Assembly (NCBI GenBank): GCA_003694385.1
Contig: RFKA01000017.1
Span: 1 to 13,466 of the forward strand
DNA length: 13,466 nt
DNA from: Candidatus Woesearchaeota archaeon
Lineage (GTDB): Archaea; Nanobdellota; Nanobdellia; Woesearchaeales; UBA525
Reading direction: 5' to 3'
Shown here piece after piece: positions 1 to 6,272 of this stretch. Every line of letters begins with the position of its first letter. Positions within the stretch are counted from its first letter, which is position 1. The notes under the pieces were generated by a model that did no database searches, had not been told where the DNA came from, and saw only the letters and a list, made by a program, of their open reading frames with translations. The translations under genes and the position numbers were made by a program.

Positions 1-582
1 CTCGAGATGAAAGATGTAGAGGAGCTCCGCAAAGAAGTCAAGTTGCACGTTATCAAGCCGGTCTGTGGAGAATTCATGGACGAGCAGACAAAAGTGTTCA
101 TCAATCCTACGGGGCGTTTCGTCATAGGCGGCCCTGAGGGGGACGCAGGCGTGACGGGGCGGAAGATCATCGTCGACACCTATGGTGGTGTCGGGCGCCA
201 TGGTGGCGGCGCGTTCAGCGGGAAAGACCCGAGCAAAGTGGACCGCTCTGCCGCGTATGCTGCGCGCTACGTCGCGAAGAACATCGTCGCGGCGGGCCTC
301 GCGAAGCGCTGTGAGGTGCAGTTGAGTTACGCGATTGGCGTTGCGCAGCCAACGAGCATCAACGTGCACACGTTCGGCACGCACACGATTCCCGAAGAGA
401 AAATCGCGGCGCTCGTCGCTGAGCACTTCGACTTGACACCGAAGGGCATTATCGAGCATTTGCGGCTGAAGCGCCCTATCTATCTCAAGACGGCGGCCTA
501 TGGCCACTTCGGCCGTGACGAGCCTGACTTCACGTGGGAGCTCGTCGACAAGGCGGAAGAACTCAAGAAAGCTGCGCAGTGA
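1..582 (+). CDS. metK: S-adenosylmethionine synthetase, bacterial type, 3' part (5' end outside window)
   Basis: The enzyme makes S-adenosylmethionine from ATP and methionine in the cytoplasm and supplies the cell's main methyl donor. The frame is open from base 1, so this is the C-terminal part of a gene starting upstream; the ATG at 7 is internal. The bacterial/eukaryotic MetK signature is clear: [20 protein letters not shown], then [19 protein letters not shown], then the Q-P-T-S-I-N-V strand near residues 115-121 of the visible part. Total family length is about 380-400 residues, so roughly half is visible. Most archaea use a very divergent archaeal MAT; having the bacterial type suggests transfer or a DPANN-type gene set. 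The stop codon (580-582) directly abuts the stop codon of the next gene on the other strand, with no spacer. Confidence 0.95.
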   Translation, partial: LEMKDVEELRKEVKLHVIKPVCGEFMDEQTKVFINPTGRFVIGGPEGDAGVTGRKIIVDTYGGVGRHGGGAFSGKDPSKVDRSAAYAARYVAKNIVAAGLAKRCEVQLSYAIGVAQPTSINVHTFGTHTIPEEKIAALVAEHFDLTPKGIIEHLRLKRPIYLKTAAYGHFGRDEPDFTWELVDKAEELKKAAQ

Positions 583-1323
583 TCACCGCGATCGGTACGC
601 GTCGAGCAGCCGCTGCCGCTCGTCATCGTTGAGTTCGTGGTAACGGTTGAAGATGTCGTGGGCGTGGTGCCACGAGTTTGTGATGCCGTAACGCCAGCAC
701 ACCGCTTCATGTAGTTCCTTGAGGAGCATGCAGCGCCGCGTGAATTCTCCCCAGTCGTGGATCTCGACGACGCGGCGCTCGTCATTGTGCACATGTTCGT
801 TCTCTGGCTGGCGATACCAGAAGAGCTCGACGGCGCAGCCCTTGAGGGCTTTGAGCTTGAAGAGGTCGTCATCGAGGTGGATGCGGGGGTGGAGTCGCCG
901 CACGAAACGGTCTTTGGGCTCGTCGCTCGTGTTATGAACATGTTTGATGAGACCGTGAAAATTTTTCCTGATGAATTTCTTTGCAATCGCAAGCTCCCAG
1001 TCGTTGCGCGAGGTGACGATGACAAAGCGGAACCCGCGGTTGGAGAGGTGGCGGAGCGCGTCGACGCAACCACGCGGTATCTCGTACTCCATGAGATGGT
1101 CACGATTGAGTCTGTCGCAGAAGTCACGGCGGTAATCAACGTGTTTGCCGTGGCGCTCCATGGCGCGTTCGAATCCTTCCCTCTTGGTCTCGCTTGGTTT
1201 GAGTTGCACGCCGAACCATTCCTGCGCGTAGCGTAGTTTGAGTTTGAGCGCGTGTGCAAGAACGCCGTCGAAGTCAAGGCTCACGATGATGTTCTTCGCG
1301 ATATACGGTTTGCTCCCGAACAT
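583..1323 (-). CDS. HAD-superfamily phosphatase-like protein
   Basis: This 246-residue protein belongs to the HAD superfamily of aspartate-nucleophile phosphohydrolases; its substrate is unknown. Motif I is SLDFDGV (D17, D19), motif II is VIVTSRN (T104/S105), and motif IV is the acidic HLDDD near 149-153. A cap-like insertion lies between motifs I and II, and a helical, basic tail of about 60 residues follows the core. The ATG at 1323 is chosen because the preceding gene's TAA shares its last A with this ATG (TAATG), a typical coupling arrangement, and because the upstream extension would lie entirely inside that gene. It is therefore the second gene of an operon with the QEGLA metallopeptidase. 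The resemblance is to the broad HAD / 5'-nucleotidase-like group; a specific function cannot be read from the sequence. Confidence 0.85.
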   Translation of the reverse strand: MFGSKPYIAKNIIVSLDFDGVLAHALKLKLRYAQEWFGVQLKPSETKREGFERAMERHGKHVDYRRDFCDRLNRDHLMEYEIPRGCVDALRHLSNRGFRFVIVTSRNDWELAIAKKFIRKNFHGLIKHVHNTSDEPKDRFVRRLHPRIHLDDDLFKLKALKGCAVELFWYRQPENEHVHNDERRVVEIHDWGEFTRRCMLLKELHEAVCWRYGITNSWHHAHDIFNRYHELNDDERQRLLDAYRSR

Positions 1324-2333
1324 TAGAGCCACCTCGGGAGATAACGCGGGGGGGCGAGCGTGTCGGGCAGCAGAGGGAGGTGTTCGATACCCACTTTTCC
1401 AACATAGAGTGTGCGGAGGTCGCCGCCCGCCTTCAGGAATTGCTTGACCCTGAGCAGTCCTTGGAGGTACGCGTGGTCTTTCGCGAGGCCGCCGGCGCGA
1501 TAGTTGCGGAGCGTGAGGCGCCACGCTTCTCCCTGGGGAAAGTATTGTGCTAGGAGGGTGAAGGTCTCCCTGAAGCTGAGGCCGCGGTGCAGTGCGTCGA
1601 CGGCGAGGACGTGTCCAGCCATCGAGCGCCGGCTCTCAGGAAGGGCGGTGTTCGTGTGCTCCTCTGCATACGCGGCGAGGCCTTCCTCTGTGGCCAGGTA
1701 GCCGGGTAGCCCCGTGAGGAAGAGCATCGCTGGTTGTGCCCGGCCGTTCTCGGCGCGCAAGACGTGGACGCCAACTTCGTGAATGGGGAGCCGTCGCAGG
1801 TCCTGCGCGGCGAAGAGCCGGTCCTTGTTGAGGGTGATGCGCCGGTTCATCGCGTCGACAGTCGTCGCGTGCTTCTCCGTATACTGCACGATCCAGTCGG
1901 TGAGGCCGTAGTTTTGAAGTGCTGCTTCGAGTGCCTCGCGTACTTTCGCCGCGGGAACGGTCTTTGGTGTGTCGACATGAGGTGTGGAGAGCAGTTCTCG
2001 CGCTGCTTTGAGCGTTTCTTCGTCGGGACAGCCGTAGAGCGCACGCGAGGCTTCGCGTACGCGCGCGGTTCCCCGATGCTCGAGTATGTCAAGTTGCAAG
2101 AGGAGGGCTTCGCGTGCCTGCACATATAGTGGAGCAAAGGGTCCGGAGAAACAGAGGGCTTGGAGCTGCGCCCGCAACACGCGGGGAGTGAAGGGCAGTG
2201 GCGGATAGTGGAATTGCGGCTGCGTTTTCCCCTTGAGGAACGCTTCGCGCTCGCGCAGCGCGTTCGTCGGCTCGCAGAGGACGAAGAGCTGGAGTTGCTT
2301 CCCGATGCGCAAGAGCTCCTCATCAACGTCCAT
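1323..2333 (-). CDS. QEGLA-motif (DUF1704, MATCAP-like) putative zinc metallopeptidase
   Basis: This 336-residue protein matches the DUF1704 'flavohemoglobin expression-modulating QEGLA motif' family, which includes the human tyrosine carboxypeptidase MATCAP (KIAA0895L). The diagnostic block is present: an HExxxH zinc motif, HEVGVH at 185-190, then a QP-like segment, GLPGYL at 208-213, and TEEGLA at 215-220, whose glutamate is the likely third metal ligand. In MATCAP this core removes C-terminal tyrosine from tubulin; the archaeal substrate is unknown. The start ATG at 2333 is supported by a TATA-like GCAATAAAA about 27 nt upstream, implying a leaderless mRNA; the frame stays open for a further 700 codons by chance only, running through unrelated genes. 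It is the first gene of an operon with the downstream HAD gene and is divergent from the GmhB-like gene. Confidence 0.85.
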   Translation of the reverse strand: MDVDEELLRIGKQLQLFVLCEPTNALREREAFLKGKTQPQFHYPPLPFTPRVLRAQLQALCFSGPFAPLYVQAREALLLQLDILEHRGTARVREASRALYGCPDEETLKAARELLSTPHVDTPKTVPAAKVREALEAALQNYGLTDWIVQYTEKHATTVDAMNRRITLNKDRLFAAQDLRRLPIHEVGVHVLRAENGRAQPAMLFLTGLPGYLATEEGLAAYAEEHTNTALPESRRSMAGHVLAVDALHRGLSFRETFTLLAQYFPQGEAWRLTLRNYRAGGLAKDHAYLQGLLRVKQFLKAGGDLRTLYVGKVGIEHLPLLPDTLAPPRYLPRWL

Positions 2334-2356
2334 AAGGAGTTGCTGAGACTTCCGCC

Positions 2357-2364
2357 TTTTATTG
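2357..2364 (-). promoter_or_regulatory. TATA-like element for the QEGLA metallopeptidase operon
   Basis: On the minus strand this reads CAATAAAA, preceded by purine-rich GGAAAG that could act as a BRE. Its centre is about 27 nt from the ATG at 2333, the spacing expected if transcription starts at or next to the start codon. There is no ribosome binding site before that ATG, which agrees with a leaderless transcript. Confidence 0.5.
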
Positions 2365-2384
2365 CTTTCCGGAAAACCTCCAGA

Positions 2385-2394
2385 AAATTTATTA
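2385..2394 (+). promoter_or_regulatory. TATA-like element for the GmhB-like gene
   Basis: The sequence AAATTTATTA is centred about 27 nt upstream of the proposed GTG start at 2418. It lies between two divergent genes, together with the minus-strand TATA-like element at 2357-2364. The spacing and the lack of a Shine-Dalgarno sequence point to a leaderless mRNA and support the GTG start over the longer open frame upstream. Confidence 0.5.
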
Positions 2395-2417
2395 TTGGTA
2401 GTCCTGGCAAGCTCTCT

Positions 2418-3068
2418 GTGAAGACACTTGTCTGCATTGACCGGGACGGAACACTGATTTACGACTCGCCCGAGCACCTCTTCATCGGGCACACGGACGC
2501 GTGGCGCGAGCAGGTGCGGCTCTTGCCGGGGGTTGCTGAAGGAATCAGGTTGCTGAACCGTCTTCCTGAGACGCGCCTCTACATGATTACGAACCAGTCC
2601 GGGGTCGCCATCAAGGAACTCTCCCTCCTCACTGAACAACGTGCGCGCGAAGTATGCCAATACGTGATTGACGTGCTCGGCGCCCACCACGCGCTCCTCG
2701 ACGGCTTCTTCGTGTGCCCGCACGTCCCTCCCGAGTATGCAGCCCAGCACCCACAGTATGAGCTCGACGAGCACCTCGTCTGTACGTGTGACTGCATCAA
2801 GCCCCGGCTCGGTATGGTGTTCTCGGCGCTCAAGAAGGAGGGTGTCGACTTGACAGGGGTTTCCGTCTACGTGATTGGTGACCGCGCCAGCGATGTTGAG
2901 ACGGGCATCAATGCGGGCGGCGTCGGAATCCTCGTTCCGGGCGAGCCGGGCGAAGAAGAGAAGGTGCGGCGGCTCCCTCATAAGTACTTCATCGAAAAGG
3001 ATTTTCTCTCGGCAGCGCAGCGCGTCGTGCAACAAGCACAGGGGAAGAACGCCTCCGGCCAGATTTGA
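2418..3068 (+). CDS. GmhB-like HAD phosphatase (histidinol-phosphatase / heptose-bisphosphatase type)
   Basis: This 216-residue protein is a HAD phosphatase of the GmhB/HisB-N type. Motif I is CIDRDGTL (D8, D10), motif II is MITNQSG (T58, N59, Q60), and motif III/IV is C-I-K-P followed by VIGDRASD (D155, D159). The family's zinc-binding loop is present as C100-P-H102 and C122-T-C124-D-C126. Family members remove a phosphate from D-glycero-D-manno-heptose 1,7-bisphosphate or histidinol phosphate; with no his or heptose genes nearby the substrate is undecided. The GTG start fits the domain start and a TATA box 27 nt upstream; the longer frame upstream runs antisense to the metallopeptidase. The last six codons and the TGA lie inside the T-arm and acceptor stem of the opposing tRNA-Asn gene. 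Confidence 0.85.
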   Translation: MKTLVCIDRDGTLIYDSPEHLFIGHTDAWREQVRLLPGVAEGIRLLNRLPETRLYMITNQSGVAIKELSLLTEQRAREVCQYVIDVLGAHHALLDGFFVCPHVPPEYAAQHPQYELDEHLVCTCDCIKPRLGMVFSALKKEGVDLTGVSVYVIGDRASDVETGINAGGVGILVPGEPGEEEKVRRLPHKYFIEKDFLSAAQRVVQQAQGKNASGQI

Positions 3069-3151
3069 ACTGGCGACCTGTCGGTTACTTTCCGGCCACA
3101 CACTATGGCACGGGTAACAGCCGACCGCTCCAACCGCTAAGCTACGGAGGC
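3050..3151 (-). tRNA. trnN: tRNA-Asn(GUU) with a 29-nt intron
   Basis: Read on the minus strand, the gene folds as a cloverleaf: acceptor GCCTCCG/CGGAGGC, D-arm containing AGCGGTTGG, anticodon stem GTCGG/CCGAC, variable loop AGGTC, and T-arm GCCAG-TTCAAAT-CTGGC. The discriminator is G (3050), as in Asn tRNAs, and no CCA is encoded. The anticodon loop becomes canonical CTGTTAA, anticodon GTT (3116-3118), only after removal of 29 nt between positions 37 and 38. The mature length is 73 nt. A TTTATAAA box is centred 27 nt upstream of the 5' end. The 3' end overlaps the last 19 bases of the convergent GmhB-like gene. Confidence 0.92.
3086..3114 (-). other. tRNA-Asn intron at position 37/38 with BHB-like splice sites
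   Basis: The 29-nt insert can form a hairpin from CCG-T-GCC and GGC-CGG, with a loop in between. Flanking it, anticodon-loop bases CTGT can pair with AAAG of the intron 3' side, with one G-A mismatch, giving two 3-nt bulges (TA^C and TA^A) that are the cleavage sites of the archaeal splicing endonuclease. The exact ends are ambiguous by two bases because TA occurs at both junctions. The removal restores a perfect Asn anticodon loop. Confidence 0.8.
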
Positions 3152-3174
3152 CCGGTTGCCGAGACGACAGGGCG

Positions 3175-3182
3175 TTTATAAA
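3175..3182 (-). promoter_or_regulatory. TATA box of tRNA-Asn
   Basis: The palindromic TTTATAAA is centred 27 nt upstream of the tRNA 5' end at 3151, the ideal distance for an archaeal promoter starting transcription at the mature 5' end. As a palindrome it could also fire towards the helicase, but a second TATA-like element lies closer to that gene. Confidence 0.65.
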
Positions 3183-3207
3183 GCTTACTGGCCAGGCGCA
3201 CACAAGA

Positions 3208-3216
3208 TTCTTAAAC
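3208..3216 (+). promoter_or_regulatory. TATA-like element for the Hel308 C-terminal half
   Basis: TTCTTAAAC is centred about 25 nt upstream of the ATG at 3237. With no Shine-Dalgarno before that ATG, this predicts a leaderless transcript. It is the main sequence evidence that the helicase fragment is expressed as a gene of its own and starts at 3237 rather than at the upstream in-frame ATG at 3156. Confidence 0.5.
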
Positions 3217-3236
3217 GCGGCTCGCGCTGGCCACGT

Positions 3237-4793
3237 ATGCGCTCCATCACTATCGAGCGAAGGACGAACGACGAAACATGCAATATCGCGCTCGATACGC
3301 TCGAGAAGGGGAAGCAAGCACTCATCTTCTGCAGCACGAAGCGCGGCGCGGAGGCGCAGGCAGAGCGCATCGCGGTGAAAGTCAAGACGACGATACGCGC
3401 GTGGTCCGCGAATGCCGAGGCGGCACTGAAGGCCGTGTCGAGCCCGACAAAGCAGTGCAAGCGCCTCGCGAAGTGTCTTGCACGCGGCGTGGCATTCCAT
3501 CACGCGGGGCTCCACAGCAAGCAGCGGGCGCTCATTGAGCAGGGGTTCCGCGAAGGCACCGTCAGCATCATCTGTAGTACACCAACGCTCGCGATGGGGC
3601 TCGACCTCCCAGCGTTCCGCGTCATCATCCGCGACCTCAAACGGTTCGGGGGGCACGGCCTGCAAGACATCCCCGTACTCGAGTACGAACAGATGGCGGG
3701 CCGCGCAGGAAGACCGGGCAAAGAGGCGTTCGGTGAAGCCATCATCCTCGCGCAAACCCCTGACCAAGCAGCCACGCTCACTGAGCATTATATTCGCGGT
3801 GAGCCAGAAGAGATTTTCAGCAAGCTCGCCGTCGAGCCCGTGCTCCGCACCTACGTGCTCAGCCTCATCGCCGCAGGTTTCCTCACGACACGCGAGAGCC
3901 TCTATGACTTCTTCGCGCACACGTTCTACGCGAAGCAGTACGGCGACACACGCAAGCTTCACCGCATCCTTGACGCGATGACGCAGAAACTCCTCGCGTG
4001 GGGGTTCCTCGCTGCTGCACAGGACGCAGACTTCGTGCCCGCCGATAAGATGCGCGATGGCGTGCTCAGCGCGACACCGGTGGGGAAGCGTGTCGCGGAA
4101 CTCTACCTCGACCCGTTCACGGCACGCCACATCATCGAGGCGCTTGGCCGCGCCACTCCGCGGACGAAAGCTTTCGCGTGGCTGCACTGCCTCGCGAGCT
4201 GCCTCGAGCTCCGCCCGCTCCTCCGGCCGAGGACCAAAGAGTACGATGAGCTCGTCGCGCTCCCAGCACAGCACGAGCTGCTCATCAACGAGCCGGCCCA
4301 GTGGAGTCCTGAATACGATGAGTTCCTCGCGACGCTCAAGACGGCGCAGTTCCTCAACGCGTGGATAGATGAGACACGAGAAGATGCTTTGCTTGAGCGC
4401 TTCGGTATCGGGCCGGGCGAGGTCCACATGAAGCTTGAACGCGTCGACTGGCTTCTCTATGCTGCCGAGGAACTAGCGCGTATCAAGCAACTGCGAGACT
4501 TGCGCGCGCCGCTCGCGAAGCTACGTTTGCGCCTCAAGCATGGAGCGCGAGAAGAGCTCCTCCCACTGCTCAAGCTCAAAGGGATTGGCCGCGTCCGCGC
4601 GCGCACGCTCTTCACGCACGGCATCCGCACTATCGCCGCGTTGAAGACCGCGGAGGCTTCGACGCTCGCAGCCCTCGTTGGCAAAGCGCTCGCGCTCGAC
4701 ATTAAACGACAGGTTGGTATCGAGTTGTCTCCCGAAAAAATTATCGTGAAGAAAGGAAAACGCAAGGGGCAGCGGAGCATGCATGATTATTAG
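3237..4793 (+). CDS. hel308: Hel308 Ski2-like helicase, C-terminal half only (RecA2-WH-ratchet-HhH), lacking RecA1
   Basis: Hel308 is an archaeal superfamily-2 3'-5' DNA helicase acting at stalled replication forks. This 518-residue product covers only the second half: motif IV ALIFCSTKR (28-36), HHAGL (88-92), motif V STPTLAMGLDLPA (114-126), motif VI QMAGRAGRP (152-160), then winged-helix and ratchet domains, and the terminal helix-hairpin-helix with the Hel308 RAR signature (KGIGRVRARTLF, about 448-459). The entire RecA1 domain, with Walker A, DEAH and SAT motifs, is absent; full-length proteins are about 700 residues. The break falls exactly at the RecA1-RecA2 linker. No RecA1 trace exists between this start and the tRNA upstream. 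Since 518 codons remain open with all motifs intact and a promoter fits the ATG, a split gene with its partner elsewhere is more likely than a pseudogene. Alone it should not hydrolyse ATP. Confidence 0.88.
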   Translation: MRSITIERRTNDETCNIALDTLEKGKQALIFCSTKRGAEAQAERIAVKVKTTIRAWSANAEAALKAVSSPTKQCKRLAKCLARGVAFHHAGLHSKQRALIEQGFREGTVSIICSTPTLAMGLDLPAFRVIIRDLKRFGGHGLQDIPVLEYEQMAGRAGRPGKEAFGEAIILAQTPDQAATLTEHYIRGEPEEIFSKLAVEPVLRTYVLSLIAAGFLTTRESLYDFFAHTFYAKQYGDTRKLHRILDAMTQKLLAWGFLAAAQDADFVPADKMRDGVLSATPVGKRVAELYLDPFTARHIIEALGRATPRTKAFAWLHCLASCLELRPLLRPRTKEYDELVALPAQHELLINEPAQWSPEYDEFLATLKTAQFLNAWIDETREDALLERFGIGPGEVHMKLERVDWLLYAAEELARIKQLRDLRAPLAKLRLRLKHGAREELLPLLKLKGIGRVRARTLFTHGIRTIAALKTAEASTLAALVGKALALDIKRQVGIELSPEKIIVKKGKRKGQRSMHDY

Positions 4794-4826
4794 CACCACC
4801 CCTTCGCGTTCGGCCGCACCACACAC

Positions 4827-6116
4827 CTAGTCGTCGTAACTCGTGGCGTGTTGCGTCGTGCTCGTCTGATAGTGGATGGCATTGATGTACTTCGCAAGCA
4901 GGTCTTGAAGTCCGTGCTCGACGACGCAAGGAATCTTGAGGAAGCTACTCGGCAACTGAATGCTGTTGGAGATATTGAGTTGTTTGAGGCCGTAGTTTTG
5001 CGAGAGTTCCAGAACAATTTTCTCTGCATCCTTTGTGCAGAGGGGGTTCGAGATGTAACCTATCCACTGCACATCCCGCGGCTCTTCCCCGGGCGCGAGG
5101 TGTGCGTTGCGCCGACGCAGCTCTTCCACAATGGGAGTGATGCCTTTCTTCAGCGTCGTCCCGCTCCCGAGGATATCCTCGATGAAGAGCAGGTAACGAG
5201 TCGTGGGGCGCAAGCCCGTATTGCCGAGGTTTTCGACATCACCGTGATGCACTTTGCCAATGATGACAGGGTCGAGGCCGAGCCGGCGGCGAAGGTTGTC
5301 GCCACGGTCGACAGCACCAGAGTCGAGAAAGGCGAACTGCACGTCTTCACGCCCCTTGTACTCCTTGAAGACCTTGTATGCTTCCTCATCAGCGTCAATG
5401 AACTTCTTGAGGAAGCGTCCTTCGGGGAAGTTCCCGTGCAGCGCGCGCGAATGCGGGTCATACGTGATGAGGCCATCCACGCCCGCTTCAACGACCAAGT
5501 CCGCGATGAGGCGGGACGTCGTTGATTCCCGCTTGAGCCGCGTCGGCTTCTCCTGCCGCCCGTAAGGCCAGTAAGGCATGACGAGCGTGACGTGCGCCGC
5601 TCCCTGCGACTTGAAAGCACGCGCATAGAGCAGGGTCTCCATGATGTTCGCGTTCGAGAGTTTCTGAATGAGTGCCTGTGTCAGGACTTGTTGGGGGGTG
5701 TCCGCCGCGATCGTTGCCCGCCCGGTTACGAAATCATCGAGTGTCACGTCGTCGGCGAGCAAGCCGTGCGCGCTGAGGGAACCGAAGAGCTCGTCTCGAG
5801 AACGCGTGATGAATGAGGGATCCCAGGATGCGCCGAAGAGGAAAACATCAGCGCCGTCCACTGAGGAGGGAACGCGAGGGATGAGTTCTCCCTCGCCATG
5901 CTGCCGGTGCCGTATGGGGAGCATTTCGTACTCCCAAGCACTCCCTGCTTCGCTGAGGAATCGATTATACGATGCGAGCGTGTGCTTCGCGAGGTGGCGG
6001 GCTGCGGGGAGGGTGGCGAACGTGAGCTTCCGGCGTGTCGACTGCAGATCCAGTGGTGCTTCACTGTGCTGTTCTGGCGTGATGAAGCCCGTGAGCCTTC
6101 GTGGCTGCTTGACCAT
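4827..6116 (-). CDS. prs: Long-form ribose-phosphate pyrophosphokinase (PRPP synthetase)
   Basis: The family transfers pyrophosphate from ATP to ribose 5-phosphate, giving PRPP for nucleotide, histidine and tRNA-modification pathways. Recognisable blocks are HGEGEL (73-78, equivalent to F-x-D-G-E), PYWPYGRQEKP (181-191), RESTTSRLIADLVVEAG (196-212), DPHSRALHGNF (220-230, with the metal-binding His) and the PRPP loop IEDILGSGTTL (312-322). At 429 residues it is over 100 longer than usual: about 30 extra N-terminal residues, an insertion of about 50 at roughly 98-155, and a longer C-terminus. In the catalytic flexible loop the usual K-R-R reads K288-V-H290, so the second conserved arginine is missing. 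The ATG fits a TATA box 27 nt upstream; it is divergent from rps15 and convergent with the helicase across 33 bases. Confidence 0.87.
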   Translation of the reverse strand: MVKQPRRLTGFITPEQHSEAPLDLQSTRRKLTFATLPAARHLAKHTLASYNRFLSEAGSAWEYEMLPIRHRQHGEGELIPRVPSSVDGADVFLFGASWDPSFITRSRDELFGSLSAHGLLADDVTLDDFVTGRATIAADTPQQVLTQALIQKLSNANIMETLLYARAFKSQGAAHVTLVMPYWPYGRQEKPTRLKRESTTSRLIADLVVEAGVDGLITYDPHSRALHGNFPEGRFLKKFIDADEEAYKVFKEYKGREDVQFAFLDSGAVDRGDNLRRRLGLDPVIIGKVHHGDVENLGNTGLRPTTRYLLFIEDILGSGTTLKKGITPIVEELRRRNAHLAPGEEPRDVQWIGYISNPLCTKDAEKIVLELSQNYGLKQLNISNSIQLPSSFLKIPCVVEHGLQDLLAKYINAIHYQTSTTQHATSYDD

Positions 6117-6139
6117 AGACGGCGCGAGTCCGGCAGGCG

Positions 6140-6146
6140 TTTTAAA
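6140..6146 (-). promoter_or_regulatory. TATA box for prs
   Basis: On the minus strand TTTAAAA is centred 27 nt upstream of the prs ATG (6116). No Shine-Dalgarno precedes that ATG, so the mRNA is probably leaderless. It sits back to back with the rps15 promoter, separated by 12 bases. Confidence 0.55.
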
Positions 6147-6158
6147 CCTTGCCGACAG

Positions 6159-6167
6159 TTTTATAAA
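6159..6167 (+). promoter_or_regulatory. TATA box for the rps15-recJ operon
   Basis: TTTTATAAA is a strong archaeal TATA box. Transcription is expected near 6190, leaving a leader of about 80 nt before the rps15 ATG, unlike the leaderless genes around it. Confidence 0.6.
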
Positions 6168-6189
6168 GCACGTGTTGCTCGCGGCCCAT

Positions 6190-6272
6190 AACGCGGAGAG
6201 GAGTGGCGGTCATGGCTTCCACTCACTTGGTCGCACGGTTCTTCGTGCCCACTCTGCTGAGAAGGTGATAGT
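6190..6272 (+). promoter_or_regulatory. Leader of rps15 with a strong Shine-Dalgarno and a possible 18-codon ORF
   Basis: This is the predicted 5' untranslated stretch of the ribosomal-protein operon. GGTGAT at 6264-6269 is a perfect complement of the archaeal 16S 3' end (AUCACC) and sits three bases before the ATG at 6273. An 18-codon reading frame runs from ATG 6212 to TGA 6268, its stop overlapping the Shine-Dalgarno sequence. A small hairpin, GCACG-GTTCTT-CGTGC, lies around 6232-6247. Leader-based autoregulation is a possibility only; the peptide itself shows no recognisable feature. Confidence 0.4.

Noticed and set aside
757..1236. 159-codon plus-strand frame inside the HAD gene
   Set aside because: It is a shadow of the minus-strand gene, which carries clear HAD motifs; the same holds for the frame at 4848-5525 inside prs.
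2160..2417. N-terminal extension of the GmhB-like phosphatase
   Set aside because: It is antisense to the metallopeptidase gene and covers that gene's promoter; the domain starts at the GTG at 2418, which has a well-placed TATA box.
3156..3236. Longer start for the Hel308 half
   Set aside because: The extra 27 residues show no RecA1 resemblance and would include both TATA boxes of the intergenic region.
1323..4427. One 1034-codon minus-strand reading frame
   Set aside because: Only the last 336 codons (from ATG 2333) look like a protein; the rest runs antisense through the GmhB-like gene, across the tRNA-Asn and antisense to the Hel308 gene. High GC content keeps the frame open by chance.
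1901..5000. A 16-base direct repeat (1901-1916 and 4985-5000)
   Set aside because: Both copies encode the same short peptide pattern (Q-N-Y-G-L) on the minus strand in unrelated genes; two copies with no flanking similarity are best seen as coincidence.
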